Source: Tolypothrix sp. FACHB-123
GTDB lineage: Bacteria; Cyanobacteriota; Cyanobacteriia; Cyanobacteriales; Nostocaceae
DNA: 64,000 nt
Direction: 5' to 3'
Assembly: GCF_014697075.1 (NCBI RefSeq)
Contig: NZ_JACJRE010000006.1
Location: 1-64,000, forward strand
The position numbers and the translations under genes are program-made. Below, piece after piece: positions 17,280-26,725 of the stretch. A model generated the notes under the pieces. The model had not been told where the DNA came from. It saw nothing but the letters and a program-made list of their open reading frames with translations, and did no database searches. Every line of letters begins with the position of its first letter. The first letter of the stretch is position 1.

Positions 17280-17641
17280 CTTTTATAAAAAACATCTCTC
17301 TTTTGGCAGATTTATCTAATGCCTTGTGCAAGACTCTGTCTTTAGCTGTCACATTTTGAGTTGAGATTATAAACTCCACTCTCCTAATTTAGATTATAAA
17401 TTTTACTAACGAGTATCTACAAGTGTAAGATATTAACTTTTAAGATAATTTTAGAATGTATTTTTGACTACTCTAGATAGGTATATTCTGAAAACATAAC
17501 AATAAAAAACGCCCTTTCCTTCTACGTAGAGGAGGAAATTAGCTTTGTGACTGTCAATTAATACTTCCTTCTGCTCTGCGGACACTGAGCGAAGTCGAAG
17601 TGTCCCCTCTGCCTTGCATAATAAGACTGGAGACTATCAAA

Positions 17642-18136
17642 GTGAAGCCAACACTCAAAAACTGGGAACACCTGCAACAATTGGATGAAATAGACCGACA
17701 ACTGTTGTGTCTCTTACAAGAAAACAGTCGCATTACTTTCGCTGACTTAGCGCGTCACGTTAATCTCTCAACGCCGGGGTTACAAAAGAGATTGCGCAAG
17801 CTGGAAGAAAAAGGTGTGATTGACCGTTATGTAACTTTGGTGAATCGCGAGGCGTTAGGTTTAGATTTACTGTGTTTTGCACAGGTTACCTTAGCCAATC
17901 ATCAACCGGAATGCGTGGGTATTTTTTGCGATCGCGTCAAAGAATTACCAGAAGTTTTAGAATGTCACCATCTTAGCGGCGAGTTTGACTATCTATTAAA
18001 AATGGTTGTCCCTAACCATCAGCACTTAGCCAAGTTACTTTCAGAAAAAATCACCCGCATTCCTGGTATAGATAGAATCCAGACAAATATTGTGCTGAAT
18101 GAAATTAAAGCTTCAACTTCACTACCATTAGATTAA
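17642..18136 (+). CDS. Lrp/AsnC family transcriptional regulator
   Basis: A 164-aa feast/famine regulator. The GTG at 17642 is chosen because GGAG lies nine bases upstream; the longer GTG at 17600 lacks one. The N-terminal winged helix-turn-helix (LDEIDRQLLCLLQENSRIT, then LARHVNLSTPGLQKRLRKLEEKGVI) is classical, followed by an RAM ligand-binding domain (about 80-155) with the GEFDYLLKM signature. Divergent from hppD across a palindrome-rich spacer, it probably senses tyrosine, phenylalanine or a product and controls the oxygenase island. It is followed at once by an unknown gene. Confidence 0.9.
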   Translation: MKPTLKNWEHLQQLDEIDRQLLCLLQENSRITFADLARHVNLSTPGLQKRLRKLEEKGVIDRYVTLVNREALGLDLLCFAQVTLANHQPECVGIFCDRVKELPEVLECHHLSGEFDYLLKMVVPNHQHLAKLLSEKITRIPGIDRIQTNIVLNEIKASTSLPLD

Positions 18137-18154
18137 ATACATCAGGTGAATCCG

Positions 18155-19021
18155 ATGGATGCATCATTAAAGGCGCTGCTGTCATCTGTTGTAGACTATG
18201 CTGGGTTATTTCCGCCAGCAAAGCTAGAATTACAGCCAGCAATGGCGAATTATGCTCAATATCAGAGAACACCCTACAGTTGGATGTTAGGTAGGTTTAT
18301 TTTGCCAAGTTCTCGTTTGCAGGAATTTGAGCAGCTTTTACCTGATTATCCAGCACAATGGCTACTGAGCATAATTATGACTGGAGATTTGCAAAAAGCC
18401 CTCGCCCAGTTAAAATCACTCAACAATCCAAAAATTGCGATCGCTTCTTTAGAATTCCCCCCCCTTCCACCCAGAGAAATCGAAAACATCCTTCCCTTAA
18501 TTCCTCCTGAGGTGGAATCATTCTTTGAAATTCCCTTTAACAGCGACTTGCAAAGTTATTTATCGGTGTTGCAACATCCTCGCGCAGCTGCAAAAATCCG
18601 TACTGGTGGCGTAACAGTTGATGCTTTTCCTAACTTTGCGCAACTTTACCAAAGTATCTTCGCCTTTGCGCAAGCGCAAATTCCCTTTAAAGCCACCGCC
18701 GGATTGCACCATCTATTATTCAGTAAACATCCTGTAAGCAGTGAAGCAAACAGCCCTGTGGCTTGGATGCACGGCTTTTTGAATGTTGCAATTTTAGCTG
18801 CGCTAATTTATCAGCAAAAATTAACACCAGAACTAGCGGTAGAAATACTAGAAGAAACATTTCTAAATAATTTTCAATTTACAAGCGATCGCCTTTCTTG
18901 GAAAGATTATCAACTAAATATTTCCGAGATAACTTCAGCTAGAAACAATTTCTTTCGTTCCTTCGGTTCTTGTTCGTTTCAAGAACCGATAGATGACCTC
19001 AAAGATATGCGTTTGATTTAG
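18155..19021 (+). CDS. conserved-type protein of unknown function, 288 aa
   Basis: Not recognised. Start ATG at 18155 (an in-frame GTG at 18146 is also possible; AGGTG precedes the ATG). It lies only 18 bases after the lrp stop and is therefore probably cotranscribed with it. The protein opens with MDASLKALLSSVVDYAGLFPPAKL and has a soluble alpha/beta appearance (GRFILPSSRL, IASLEFPPLPPREIEN, TGGVTVDAFP, PFKATAGLHH, then WMHGFLNVAILAAL). The regularly spaced beta-strand/helix alternation could be a TIM barrel, but I cannot prove it. Context ties it to the neighbouring aromatic island. No membrane segments or signal peptide. Confidence 0.75.
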   Translation: MDASLKALLSSVVDYAGLFPPAKLELQPAMANYAQYQRTPYSWMLGRFILPSSRLQEFEQLLPDYPAQWLLSIIMTGDLQKALAQLKSLNNPKIAIASLEFPPLPPREIENILPLIPPEVESFFEIPFNSDLQSYLSVLQHPRAAAKIRTGGVTVDAFPNFAQLYQSIFAFAQAQIPFKATAGLHHLLFSKHPVSSEANSPVAWMHGFLNVAILAALIYQQKLTPELAVEILEETFLNNFQFTSDRLSWKDYQLNISEITSARNNFFRSFGSCSFQEPIDDLKDMRLI

Positions 19022-19023
19022 AT

Positions 19024-20085
19024 TTACTGAATTTTGAGAATTTGGTACAACCATTTTTCAAAGCGATCGCCTAAAGCTTGTACAGAAAATTTGCTTTCTG
19101 CTTCTTGGCGACAGGTGTATCGGTTAATTTCATCAATCCGCGCGATCGCTTCTACCAAACCAGGAACGCTATCAGGTTCCACCAAAAAGCCAGTTACGCC
19201 ATCTTGTACAGTTTCCCCAGGCCCGCCCCGACGATATGAAATCACTGGTACTCCACAGGCTAAACTTTCAATTACGACATTACCAAAAGCTTCCACCCAT
19301 CGATGTGTCATCAATAAGCCTTGACACTCTCGCAACACTTGCTGCAATTTATCGGTCGATAAAAATCCTAAATATTCTATTGGTGCATCTGGATAGTCAG
19401 AACAAATCTTTTCCCAATAGGAATTATCCTGCATTCTCCCCATAATTTTTAAGGGAATATTGGTGATTTGTGCAGCTGCTACTGCATCTTCTAAACCCTT
19501 TTCTGGTGCAATTCTTCCTAACCAAGCTAATTGTTTTTTGGGTTCAAGACAAAAATTATATAATGACAAATCAATACCATTACTTAAATAACAACACTCC
19601 TCTTCAATGCCAAATGTTTGAGCTTGAGTTTTTGTCCGAAAGGCTACTGTACCGGGAAATTGTTTAACTATCTGGGGAATAATCTGGTCGATAGCGTTAG
19701 TCAGCGAACCCATACTCACTAAGTGCGCGATCGGCTTGCGGAAAAAAGGTGTGAGGTAAAATGGTAGCCAATCATAGGCAAAATTAACAATCAGGTCGCA
19801 ATCATCCTGAACCTGACGCGCATATTCCCACATATTAGCTATTACAGGATTTTCTGGCATGATAATTGGCTCTGTGCGTTCTTGGTTTTGAGCCATTGGT
19901 TGGTAATTGCCAGGAATCTGAACTATTGGCAAATCAAGCCGAGTAGAATTAGCTGGTGCGATCGCTTGCAATTGATGACCCCGGCGAAGCATTTCTTGAG
20001 CTGCATTGTACAGGCTCAATTCCACACCACCGCCAACCCCACTACCCAAAGAACCAACAGGGGTGGAAACAAAAATTAACTTCAT
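19024..20085 (-). CDS. family 4 glycosyltransferase
   Basis: A 353-aa GT-B fold glycosyltransferase. The N-terminal nucleotide-fold begins MKLIFVSTPVGSLGSGVGGGVE with a glycine-rich acceptor loop. The C-terminal donor domain contains LAWLGRIAPEKGLEDAV, the EAFGNVVIE motif (E-x7-E, GT4 catalytic/donor site) and GGPGETVQDGVTGFLV. The family transfers sugars from nucleotide donors to lipids, polysaccharides or small molecules; the acceptor is unknown. It converges on the 288-aa gene with only two bases between stop codons. It appears monocistronic. Confidence 0.88.
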   Translation of the reverse strand: MKLIFVSTPVGSLGSGVGGGVELSLYNAAQEMLRRGHQLQAIAPANSTRLDLPIVQIPGNYQPMAQNQERTEPIIMPENPVIANMWEYARQVQDDCDLIVNFAYDWLPFYLTPFFRKPIAHLVSMGSLTNAIDQIIPQIVKQFPGTVAFRTKTQAQTFGIEEECCYLSNGIDLSLYNFCLEPKKQLAWLGRIAPEKGLEDAVAAAQITNIPLKIMGRMQDNSYWEKICSDYPDAPIEYLGFLSTDKLQQVLRECQGLLMTHRWVEAFGNVVIESLACGVPVISYRRGGPGETVQDGVTGFLVEPDSVPGLVEAIARIDEINRYTCRQEAESKFSVQALGDRFEKWLYQILKIQ

Positions 20086-20824
20086 TTGCCCGCAGTATGA
20101 ACAGTATTTAGATTCTCTAGACTATCTTTATTTGTTGATTGAGTCTAGATGGAAAATAGGGGCTAGGGGATAGAGGCTAGGAGCTAGAGAGTAGGGATTT
20201 CAATGTGTGATGTGGGTTTTGACTGCTGTGAAATTGATACCGACAATTACCATGCGATCGCCCAGTAATATCTGACTGTTTTGGTATCAAAAAATGTAGG
20301 TTTCAATTACCCATCTACTGCCAGCCATGCCTCAAATTTAGTATCTTATCGTACTTTATTTTTATGCTTGACTAAATCTGAGAGTTGCTTTTGGTAATAA
20401 ATTTACCAAATTAATTACTCTACCACATGACTTTTGAAGCCACTCGCTAAATTTAATTAATTGTAACCCTAATATTAATTATTACTTAAATTTTGCTCGA
20501 TGTACTGACAAAACCATCTTCCCTGTGTCATGCTTATATGCATCTATTTTTTTAATGCATCAAATATTACCTTTATGGGCATAACGAATAATACCTAAAA
20601 ACTTAGGTGTAATACTTGCATCATAGCGTTTTGGAATTCCGTAAAATCTCACGTATCAGATAGAATTTTAGGACTGCGTATTACTGAAGTATATGAGCGT
20701 CTTTAAAGGTCAAAATTTTAACCAATTTTGAGAAGCTTTCAATATACTAACTAGCAATTACTAAAATTCCGCAAAGATGGTTGTGTTGATTTATACCAAC
20801 TTACTCATCTATAGAGAAATAAGA
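20086..20824. other. 739-base AT-rich leader upstream of the lipoxygenase fusion gene
   Basis: No gene seen. It separates the divergent glycosyltransferase and lipoxygenase genes. Small dyads such as ACCTAA/TTAGGT (20593-20608) are present, but no recognised regulator motif. The length suggests extensive regulation or an untranslated leader for the downstream gene. Confidence 0.4.
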
Positions 20825-23800
20825 ATGGATTCACCAAGCAACTTAATCCCCGCAGCAGACTTAGAGTTTGGGAAACGTGTCTCACGAACCAACGTGCAAA
20901 GAGTTCCCCTCTCAGTCGAGCAGTTTTGGTCAGCTTTTGACGACTACCTGCATTTGCAGAAGGTTTTCGGGGGACATCAAGATACTGAACTAGAGCCAGG
21001 GCCGATAAATGACGTAGGCGCAATTATCCGGTTTGAGTTTATGGGTTCCATCACCCGTGAGCGGCTGGTAGTTAAAGACTCACAAAACCATATTTGGAAG
21101 ATTGACATCCCAGAGCCGAATGCACTCTTTAGTTTTTATGAAGCTACTGTCAAAGTGTATGACACAGGCGATGGTACCGAAGTGTCACTGACTATGGAAG
21201 TCGTGATGTTAAGCGAGAACCGCGAAGAGCGAGCAAAAGCATTGAGTATTCTGGAGAAATACCTGCCAACTCGCATTCCTGAACTGAGCAATTTCGTTCT
21301 CCAAAGAGATGGTCTCAGATGCTTGTTTGAGTTCGATGTCCACTACCCTATCGCTAAATTGTGGGCAGTTATCGGTAATTGGCAAGATGTCTCTTGGGTA
21401 CAATATGCCACTGGCGTCAAGATGGGAGCTAATAATATAAGACAGATTATTTTCCCCAAAGGCGTGTTAGACGAGAGCCTTGTCCATATCTCAGATGCAG
21501 AGCGCAAATTGGTCTACGAAGTGACCAAGAGTGCAATGCCGGTCAAACTGTATAGGGGTACAGTCCAGCTCTTTGAGGTGAATAACGCAGTCACTAAAGT
21601 CCGCTATGACAATGTTTTCCTGCCTGTGGATGGGCAAAATCCCCAACAAGTCAAAGAGGGTATAGAAAAGTCTTTCAACCTGCGTTTTGACTGGTTTAAA
21701 TCAAAATTCGACACAAGAAACGGAGAAAAAATGGCCACTGGAGCAAGTGTTACAGGTATTGTTCGCGCACCCATCAACAAAGTATGGGAATCCTTCAGAC
21801 CCTTTGGGCCAGAAATTAGACAATGGTGGCCGATTTATGAATGGCTGCGGTTAGAGGCTCCTGGTAAAGACGAAGTTGGGGCTGTGCGCTCTTTTAAAAC
21901 CAACACTGGTCGAGAATACAAAGAGCGTTTGGAGGCTCGCGATGACCAGAACCACATATACAAATATTCATTGCTAGAATCCAACCCCAGCATACCCTCG
22001 CTAACCAGCATTGTTACCACCATCAAAATGTCTGCGAAGAGTCCGACAGAGACTATTATCGATTGGTCTGCGGAAATTAACGTTGACCAGACTTTTGCCG
22101 GACAAATTGTCACTGCTCAAGAAAAGGCTTATACCGACGCTATCAAAGCCCTCGATAAACACTTTCATCCGAGTTTTGGACAGTTAGAAGTTGAACTACT
22201 TAACGGTATCGACCTTGTTAAAACTAACTTATTTCAGCCCGATCCCTATGTAATACTCAATCTAGACGAAGGTAAGCCACAAAAATCCAAGGTTTGTCCG
22301 CGAACTCACAACCCATCATGGAACCAAAAATTCTTGTTTGATGTATTGAGTACCGCCGGTAAACTCCATTTGAGTGTTTGGGATGCTAACGTCGGTCAAG
22401 ATAATTTTATGGGTAGTGCCGAAGTAGATCTGCACGAGTTAGTATCTGGTAAACCAATCCGCAAACAGCTAGCGCTACAGCGTACAGACCGAGGGGAAAT
22501 TGTAGTTTCTTTACTGCTCAATCTCGACTCAGGAGAAAAACTACCTCTGATTAAAGAAGTACCCCAAGAACCGGTACTAGCTTTTATTGAGCATCTTCAG
22601 GACGAGATTAAAACTCAACTGTTGCAAATCATGAAGCAGCGCTTGAGTGGCGAAGACCAAAAATATGAATATGAAAAATACCCTCGCCGCAAAGATGCAC
22701 CAGACCTACCAATGGAAGAATTGCCACGCTTGGTAAGAGGTCTACCTCCAGGTCAAGCCCTACCACCGAAGAAGTTGGGGTTATTGTCAGAGCGGATAGC
22801 TGAATATGTCTACTCAGAAATAGGATTTATTGGCAGGTTACAACAGTCTAAGCAGTCAGGAAGTGACCCTTGGACAGCTTATTACTCTAACTCGGTTCAA
22901 GCGCCAATTAATATTCCTCAGAATTGGAAAGATGATGTTGAATTCTGCCGTCAGTTGATTCAAGGTGTGAACCCCATGTGCATTACCCTATGCACTGACC
23001 AAAATGCCATTCCCAAAGAAATGGCAAACCTAACGGCTCAAGGGAAAACTATTCCCCAACTGATTTCAGAAAAACGGCTGTTCATGCTTGATTATGCCGA
23101 TTTAGAAGATATTCCCCAGTTACATGGCAAAGTTTTCTATCCGGCATTTGTGTTGGTATATCGAGAACTATTAGAGGGTGGAAAGTCCAGACTTAACTTA
23201 GTTGGTATTCAGCTAACCCGCCATAAAGACCGTAAGAATGAGGTTTATACTCCTAACTCTCCATATCCCAACAAGTATCTGCTGGCAAAAATTCACGCAG
23301 CCTGTGCTGACGACCAATATCACCAGTTTACGATTCACTTGGGCTTCGCACATTTAGCGGTAGAGCCTTTTGCTATCAGCCATCACAACGCCTTTCCAAA
23401 AGACCATCCCATCGGTCAATTGCTCAAGCCCCACTTCCAAGACACCATTGGTATCAACTATATGGCTCGTCAAACTTTAGTCTCGAATGTGGCTCCATTT
23501 ACCGATCGCACTTTCGCCACTGGTACAGCTGGCGGGATAAACTTATTCTTGAAGGCTTGGAAGAAGTGGGACTTTTTCGGTATGAGCTTCCCGCAACAGC
23601 TATTATCACGCGGGTTTGATGAGCAAGGCTCAGATGGCGTTGAAGATTTCTTCTTCCGCGAAGATGGGTATAAAATTTGGAATGCTTATACTGACTATGT
23701 AAGTAGCGTAGTAGCAGCAGTCTATAAAGATGATGCCGCAGTCAAGGCAGATCCAGTGATTCAAGCTTGGGCAGCAGAAACCGCCGACCCTGAACGTGGA

Positions 23801-24259
23801 GCCGTGCCTGGTTTCCCTGCTAAAATTGAAACTCAGGAACTACTGGTAAACACTTTGACAAATATTATCTTTTTAGCCAGTGCCCAACATTCAGCCATCA
23901 ATTTCTCCCAGTATCAAGCCTTAGGGTATGTTCCCAATCGCCCGAATGTACTCTACAAGGGATTGCCGGAAACTGAAGGCGATATCAGCATGGAATATGT
24001 TTTCAGTGCGTTGCAACCCTTTGCCACGGCTCATTTCCAGGTCTTTTTCTCTCGGTTACTCTCCACAGAGTCCTTGCATCCAATCTCTGAGTTGCCTTTA
24101 GGAAATAATCTGTTTCCCGACCTACATGCTATTTTTATGGCGAAGCTGAATTTGATAGCAGTAGAGATTGAGGAACGGAATAAAAAGCTCTTGAGCGAAG
24201 GTAAGGTTCCTTATCCATACTTGTCACCTAAGCAGATAGCTTCTAGCGTTGATATCTAA
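20825..24259 (+). CDS. SRPBCC x3 - C2 - lipoxygenase fusion protein
   Basis: A 1144-aa multidomain oxygenase; the start MDSPSNLIPAADLEFG at 20825 is preferred over 20777. Residues about 10-165, 165-300 and 300-450 look like three successive START/Bet v1-like SRPBCC ligand-binding domains, the third with QWWPIYEWLRL, VGAVRSF and YKERLEARDDQNH. Residues 451-565 form a C2 domain with PDPYVIL and WDANVGQDNFMG; one Ca-binding loop aspartate (before NLFQPDPY) appears replaced. Residues about 590-1144 are a lipoxygenase with all five iron ligands: His838, His843 (HLGFAH), His1022 and Asn1026 (QHSAINF), and the C-terminal Ile1144. Ala881 occupies the stereocontrol site, Ala in S-specific enzymes. The protein should add O2 to polyunsaturated fatty acids. 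The upstream domains may bind or present lipid (inference). An aldo/keto reductase gene follows. Confidence 0.9.
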   Translation: MDSPSNLIPAADLEFGKRVSRTNVQRVPLSVEQFWSAFDDYLHLQKVFGGHQDTELEPGPINDVGAIIRFEFMGSITRERLVVKDSQNHIWKIDIPEPNALFSFYEATVKVYDTGDGTEVSLTMEVVMLSENREERAKALSILEKYLPTRIPELSNFVLQRDGLRCLFEFDVHYPIAKLWAVIGNWQDVSWVQYATGVKMGANNIRQIIFPKGVLDESLVHISDAERKLVYEVTKSAMPVKLYRGTVQLFEVNNAVTKVRYDNVFLPVDGQNPQQVKEGIEKSFNLRFDWFKSKFDTRNGEKMATGASVTGIVRAPINKVWESFRPFGPEIRQWWPIYEWLRLEAPGKDEVGAVRSFKTNTGREYKERLEARDDQNHIYKYSLLESNPSIPSLTSIVTTIKMSAKSPTETIIDWSAEINVDQTFAGQIVTAQEKAYTDAIKALDKHFHPSFGQLEVELLNGIDLVKTNLFQPDPYVILNLDEGKPQKSKVCPRTHNPSWNQKFLFDVLSTAGKLHLSVWDANVGQDNFMGSAEVDLHELVSGKPIRKQLALQRTDRGEIVVSLLLNLDSGEKLPLIKEVPQEPVLAFIEHLQDEIKTQLLQIMKQRLSGEDQKYEYEKYPRRKDAPDLPMEELPRLVRGLPPGQALPPKKLGLLSERIAEYVYSEIGFIGRLQQSKQSGSDPWTAYYSNSVQAPINIPQNWKDDVEFCRQLIQGVNPMCITLCTDQNAIPKEMANLTAQGKTIPQLISEKRLFMLDYADLEDIPQLHGKVFYPAFVLVYRELLEGGKSRLNLVGIQLTRHKDRKNEVYTPNSPYPNKYLLAKIHAACADDQYHQFTIHLGFAHLAVEPFAISHHNAFPKDHPIGQLLKPHFQDTIGINYMARQTLVSNVAPFTDRTFATGTAGGINLFLKAWKKWDFFGMSFPQQLLSRGFDEQGSDGVEDFFFREDGYKIWNAYTDYVSSVVAAVYKDDAAVKADPVIQAWAAETADPERGAVPGFPAKIETQELLVNTLTNIIFLASAQHSAINFSQYQALGYVPNRPNVLYKGLPETEGDISMEYVFSALQPFATAHFQVFFSRLLSTESLHPISELPLGNNLFPDLHAIFMAKLNLIAVEIEERNKKLLSEGKVPYPYLSPKQIASSVDI

Positions 24260-24274
24260 AATCAAGTTTAGGCT

Positions 24275-24332
24275 GGGCAATGCCCACTGATATCGGGATA
24301 TAGTGAGCAATGCCCACTATATCCCTGATTTT
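24275..24332 (+). terminator. hairpin after the lipoxygenase gene
   Basis: GGGATATAGTG (24295-24305) pairs perfectly with CACTATATCCC (24315-24325) and is followed by TGATTTT. A second small palindrome, GGGCAATGCCC, lies at 24275-24285. The hairpin is 36 bases after the lipoxygenase stop and would terminate its transcript or weaken read-through into the reductase gene. Confidence 0.6.
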
Positions 24333-24500
24333 GAGACTCAAGTCCTGACTAAGAACTATAGCCGTAGCCAGATAGATTAGGACATCAAGCTAAGATAAAA
24401 TCCTGACAATAAAAGCCTTTCGAGTCAGTCAACAGCTATATATTTTTCCTGCCGAATTCTTCCAGCGTCAAATGTCCGAATTGATATTAAGGAGATAGCG

Positions 24501-25478
24501 ATGAAACAACGTCAACTCGGAAATCAAGGTTTGGTAGTGTCGGAAATCGGTCTTGGCTGTATGGGTATGAGCATAGCTTATGGTAGTGGTGACGAGGAAG
24601 AATCAATTCGTGTGATTCACCGAGCAATTGATTTGGGAATTACCTTGTTTGATACAGCTGAGATTTACGGGCCATACACCAACGAAGAACTTTTGGGGCG
24701 AGCAATCAAGGGTAAACGCGATCGCATTGTCATCGCTACCAAGTTTGGCTTTATTGTAGAAAATGGTCGCATCATCGACACTAATAGCACCCCAGAAAAT
24801 GTGCGGCGAGTTTGCGATGCATCTCTCCAAAGACTTGGGGTTGACTACATTGACCTGTTTTACCAGCATCGCGTCGATCAAAAGGTTCCCATTGAAGATA
24901 CAGTAGGAGCAATGGCAGAACTTGTACAACAAGGTAAAGTTCGCTACCTGGGTTTGTCTGAAGCTGGGCCCGAAACACTCCATCGCGCTCATCAGGTGCA
25001 TCCTATCAGCGCTTTGCAGACAGAGTACTCACTTTGGGAACGTAGTCCAGATGAGCGCATTCTGCCAACTTTACGTGAGTTGAAAATTGGCTTTGTGCCC
25101 TACAGTCCGATTGGACGGGGCTTTCTCACTGGTCAAATCAAGCACTTTGAAGACCTGGCTGAAGATGACTACCGCCGCACTGACCCCAGATTTCAAGGTG
25201 ATAACTTCCAAAAAAACTTGCAAATTGTTGAGGAAGTAAAGCAAATCGCACAGTCCAAAGGCGCGACACCAAGTCAAATTGCACTTGCTTGGCTGCTGCA
25301 TCAAGGCGACGACATAGTCCCAATTCCGGGAACCAAGCGTTTAGCTTACTTGGAGGAAAATGCCGCAGCTAGTGATATCGTGCTTTCTCAAGACGACCTC
25401 AAAAAATTAGATAATCTTGCACAAGTCACTTCCGGTGAACGCTACGGTCGCGCACTCATGGCTAACGTCGAAAGTTGA
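24501..25478 (+). CDS. aldo/keto reductase
   Basis: A 325-aa NADPH-dependent (beta/alpha)8 reductase of aldehydes and ketones. The catalytic tetrad is complete: Asp51 and Tyr56 (FDTAEIYG), Lys81 (IATKFGF) and His123 (YQHRVD). The C-terminal region [16 protein letters not shown] is the cofactor-binding part. Closest by appearance to the AKR13/YajO-type oxidoreductases. The ATG has an excellent ribosome site (AAGGAGATAGCG). It lies 241 bases downstream of the lipoxygenase fusion on the same strand, behind a hairpin. A role in reducing lipid-derived aldehydes is plausible but unproven. Its own promoter is possible. Confidence 0.93.
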   Translation: MKQRQLGNQGLVVSEIGLGCMGMSIAYGSGDEEESIRVIHRAIDLGITLFDTAEIYGPYTNEELLGRAIKGKRDRIVIATKFGFIVENGRIIDTNSTPENVRRVCDASLQRLGVDYIDLFYQHRVDQKVPIEDTVGAMAELVQQGKVRYLGLSEAGPETLHRAHQVHPISALQTEYSLWERSPDERILPTLRELKIGFVPYSPIGRGFLTGQIKHFEDLAEDDYRRTDPRFQGDNFQKNLQIVEEVKQIAQSKGATPSQIALAWLLHQGDDIVPIPGTKRLAYLEENAAASDIVLSQDDLKKLDNLAQVTSGERYGRALMANVES

Positions 25479-25666
25479 AGAAAAATATATATTGTCACCC
25501 CCTGCAATTTTAATCAACAAAGTTTATGTTTATTTGACCAGAAGAGGCAGGGGGATAACACAAATGCTAAAAGAGTATTGTTTAATTCACACTCCCCAAA
25601 ACAATCTTGAAATCGATCGCTCTTTCACCAACAAATAGCCGCTTCACCCCTACCTGATATAATTAC

Positions 25667-26587
25667 TTAACTACCAACCCGTGTCATTTCAAATAATTGC
25701 TGGGCATTCTTACCCAAAAAAGCATCAAACAGTCTAGTTTTCCCCGGTTCTATTTCTACAAAATAACGCTGGGCAATTTCATAATAAGCGTAAGTCCAGG
25801 GAATCTGAATTTCTGCGCCACTGTTATCATCTAACACCGTGACCATTTCCTTAACAGCTTGAGTAGCAGTTTGTCGCAAACCGCAAGCAATATTACCTTC
25901 TATCTCCGCTTTCATCGGCACACCCAAATCAACTAAACCGCTAACAGTAGCATCAATATCTGGGTATTTTGGTGTATTTTGCCGATTTACATAGCCTGTA
26001 AAGTGGTTAACAGCATAACCATGTAACAATACCCAAGCACCATATTGAGTTACTTCGTTAACTTCTTCCACCACCGAACGTTGCGGAGGTAGCCAAGGAC
26101 GAGTAAATATTTTATGTAATTCTTGAGCAATTATTTCTACGTTGCTATTTTCTAGTAGAGAATCAGTTAGAGAAAATATCAGTTCTTCCTGAAGTGAAGA
26201 TACTGTTTTGTTGATAAGTTGGACAATTCTCTCCGGCAATTCCTCAACAATTAACTCGCTGATAAATAACTTAGGTAAATCAAATTCTGCTTCCTGGGGG
26301 TGAGTATAATGACGGGCAGATAAATGAGTTTCAGGAAATGTATATTCCCCTGCGGCTACGTAACCTAAAGCTGTAGCTAATTGTTCTAAATAGTCAATCC
26401 CCAAGTTAACTAAACCTTTTGGGGTATTAAGAGAAACACGTAAAGACCGCAAAGCAATGTGATCGTTAGCTACAGTCCCACCAGCCGCTGTAATCATTTG
26501 CTGATAGGTGCGAGCATAATTTACTCTGGCACTATATTCTTGCCACAGTAACGAGTAAAGATGAATAGCAAGTTTGTCAGTTGTCAT
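25667..26587 (-). CDS. DUF1338 protein, 2-oxoadipate dioxygenase/decarboxylase-like
   Basis: A 306-aa protein of the DUF1338 (HglS/YdcJ) family, iron enzymes that turn 2-oxoadipate into 2-hydroxyglutarate in lysine catabolism. The HIALR motif gives His43 and Arg47 with the same spacing as the metal His70 and Arg74 of P. putida HglS; NHFTGYV supplies His195 (152 residues further, 156 in HglS), and Glu270 is a candidate third ligand. I recall the HglS residues from the literature; the alignment is by eye. The upstream same-strand neighbour is a class III aminotransferase, consistent with amino acid breakdown. Exact substrate uncertain. Confidence 0.8.
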   Translation of the reverse strand: MTTDKLAIHLYSLLWQEYSARVNYARTYQQMITAAGGTVANDHIALRSLRVSLNTPKGLVNLGIDYLEQLATALGYVAAGEYTFPETHLSARHYTHPQEAEFDLPKLFISELIVEELPERIVQLINKTVSSLQEELIFSLTDSLLENSNVEIIAQELHKIFTRPWLPPQRSVVEEVNEVTQYGAWVLLHGYAVNHFTGYVNRQNTPKYPDIDATVSGLVDLGVPMKAEIEGNIACGLRQTATQAVKEMVTVLDDNSGAEIQIPWTYAYYEIAQRYFVEIEPGKTRLFDAFLGKNAQQLFEMTRVGS

Positions 26588-26725
26588 TTGTCATTTGTCA
26601 GTTGTTAGTAGGGGCGGGTTTATGGGAGATCCTTATGCATATTTGAGGATATCTGTGAACCCGCCCGTACATTTGTTAGTTGTCAGTTGTTAGTTGTTAT
26701 TTCCCAATGCCCAATGCCCCATGCC
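26588..26725. repeat. spacer with 63-bp GGGGCGGGTT element and tandem repeats
   Basis: A 63-base element at 26608-26670 has imperfect inverted ends (GTAGGGGCGGGTTT and GAACCCGCCCGTAC). It is flanked by GTCAGTTGT/GTCATTTGT tandem units, and a CAATGCCC array follows at 26703-26741. An equally long relative lies at 28664-28726 and a shorter one at 49003-49047. Confidence 0.65.

Noticed and set aside
20777-20824. Longer N terminus of the lipoxygenase fusion from ATG 20777
   Set aside because: The extra 16 residues (MVVLIYTNLLIYREIR) look like translated leader; the ATG at 20825 opens the soluble domain. A short membrane peptide cannot be fully excluded.
25417-25638. 73-aa plus-strand ORF overlapping the end of the aldo/keto reductase
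   Set aside because: It reads the reductase in another frame, lacks a ribosome site and has no conserved look.
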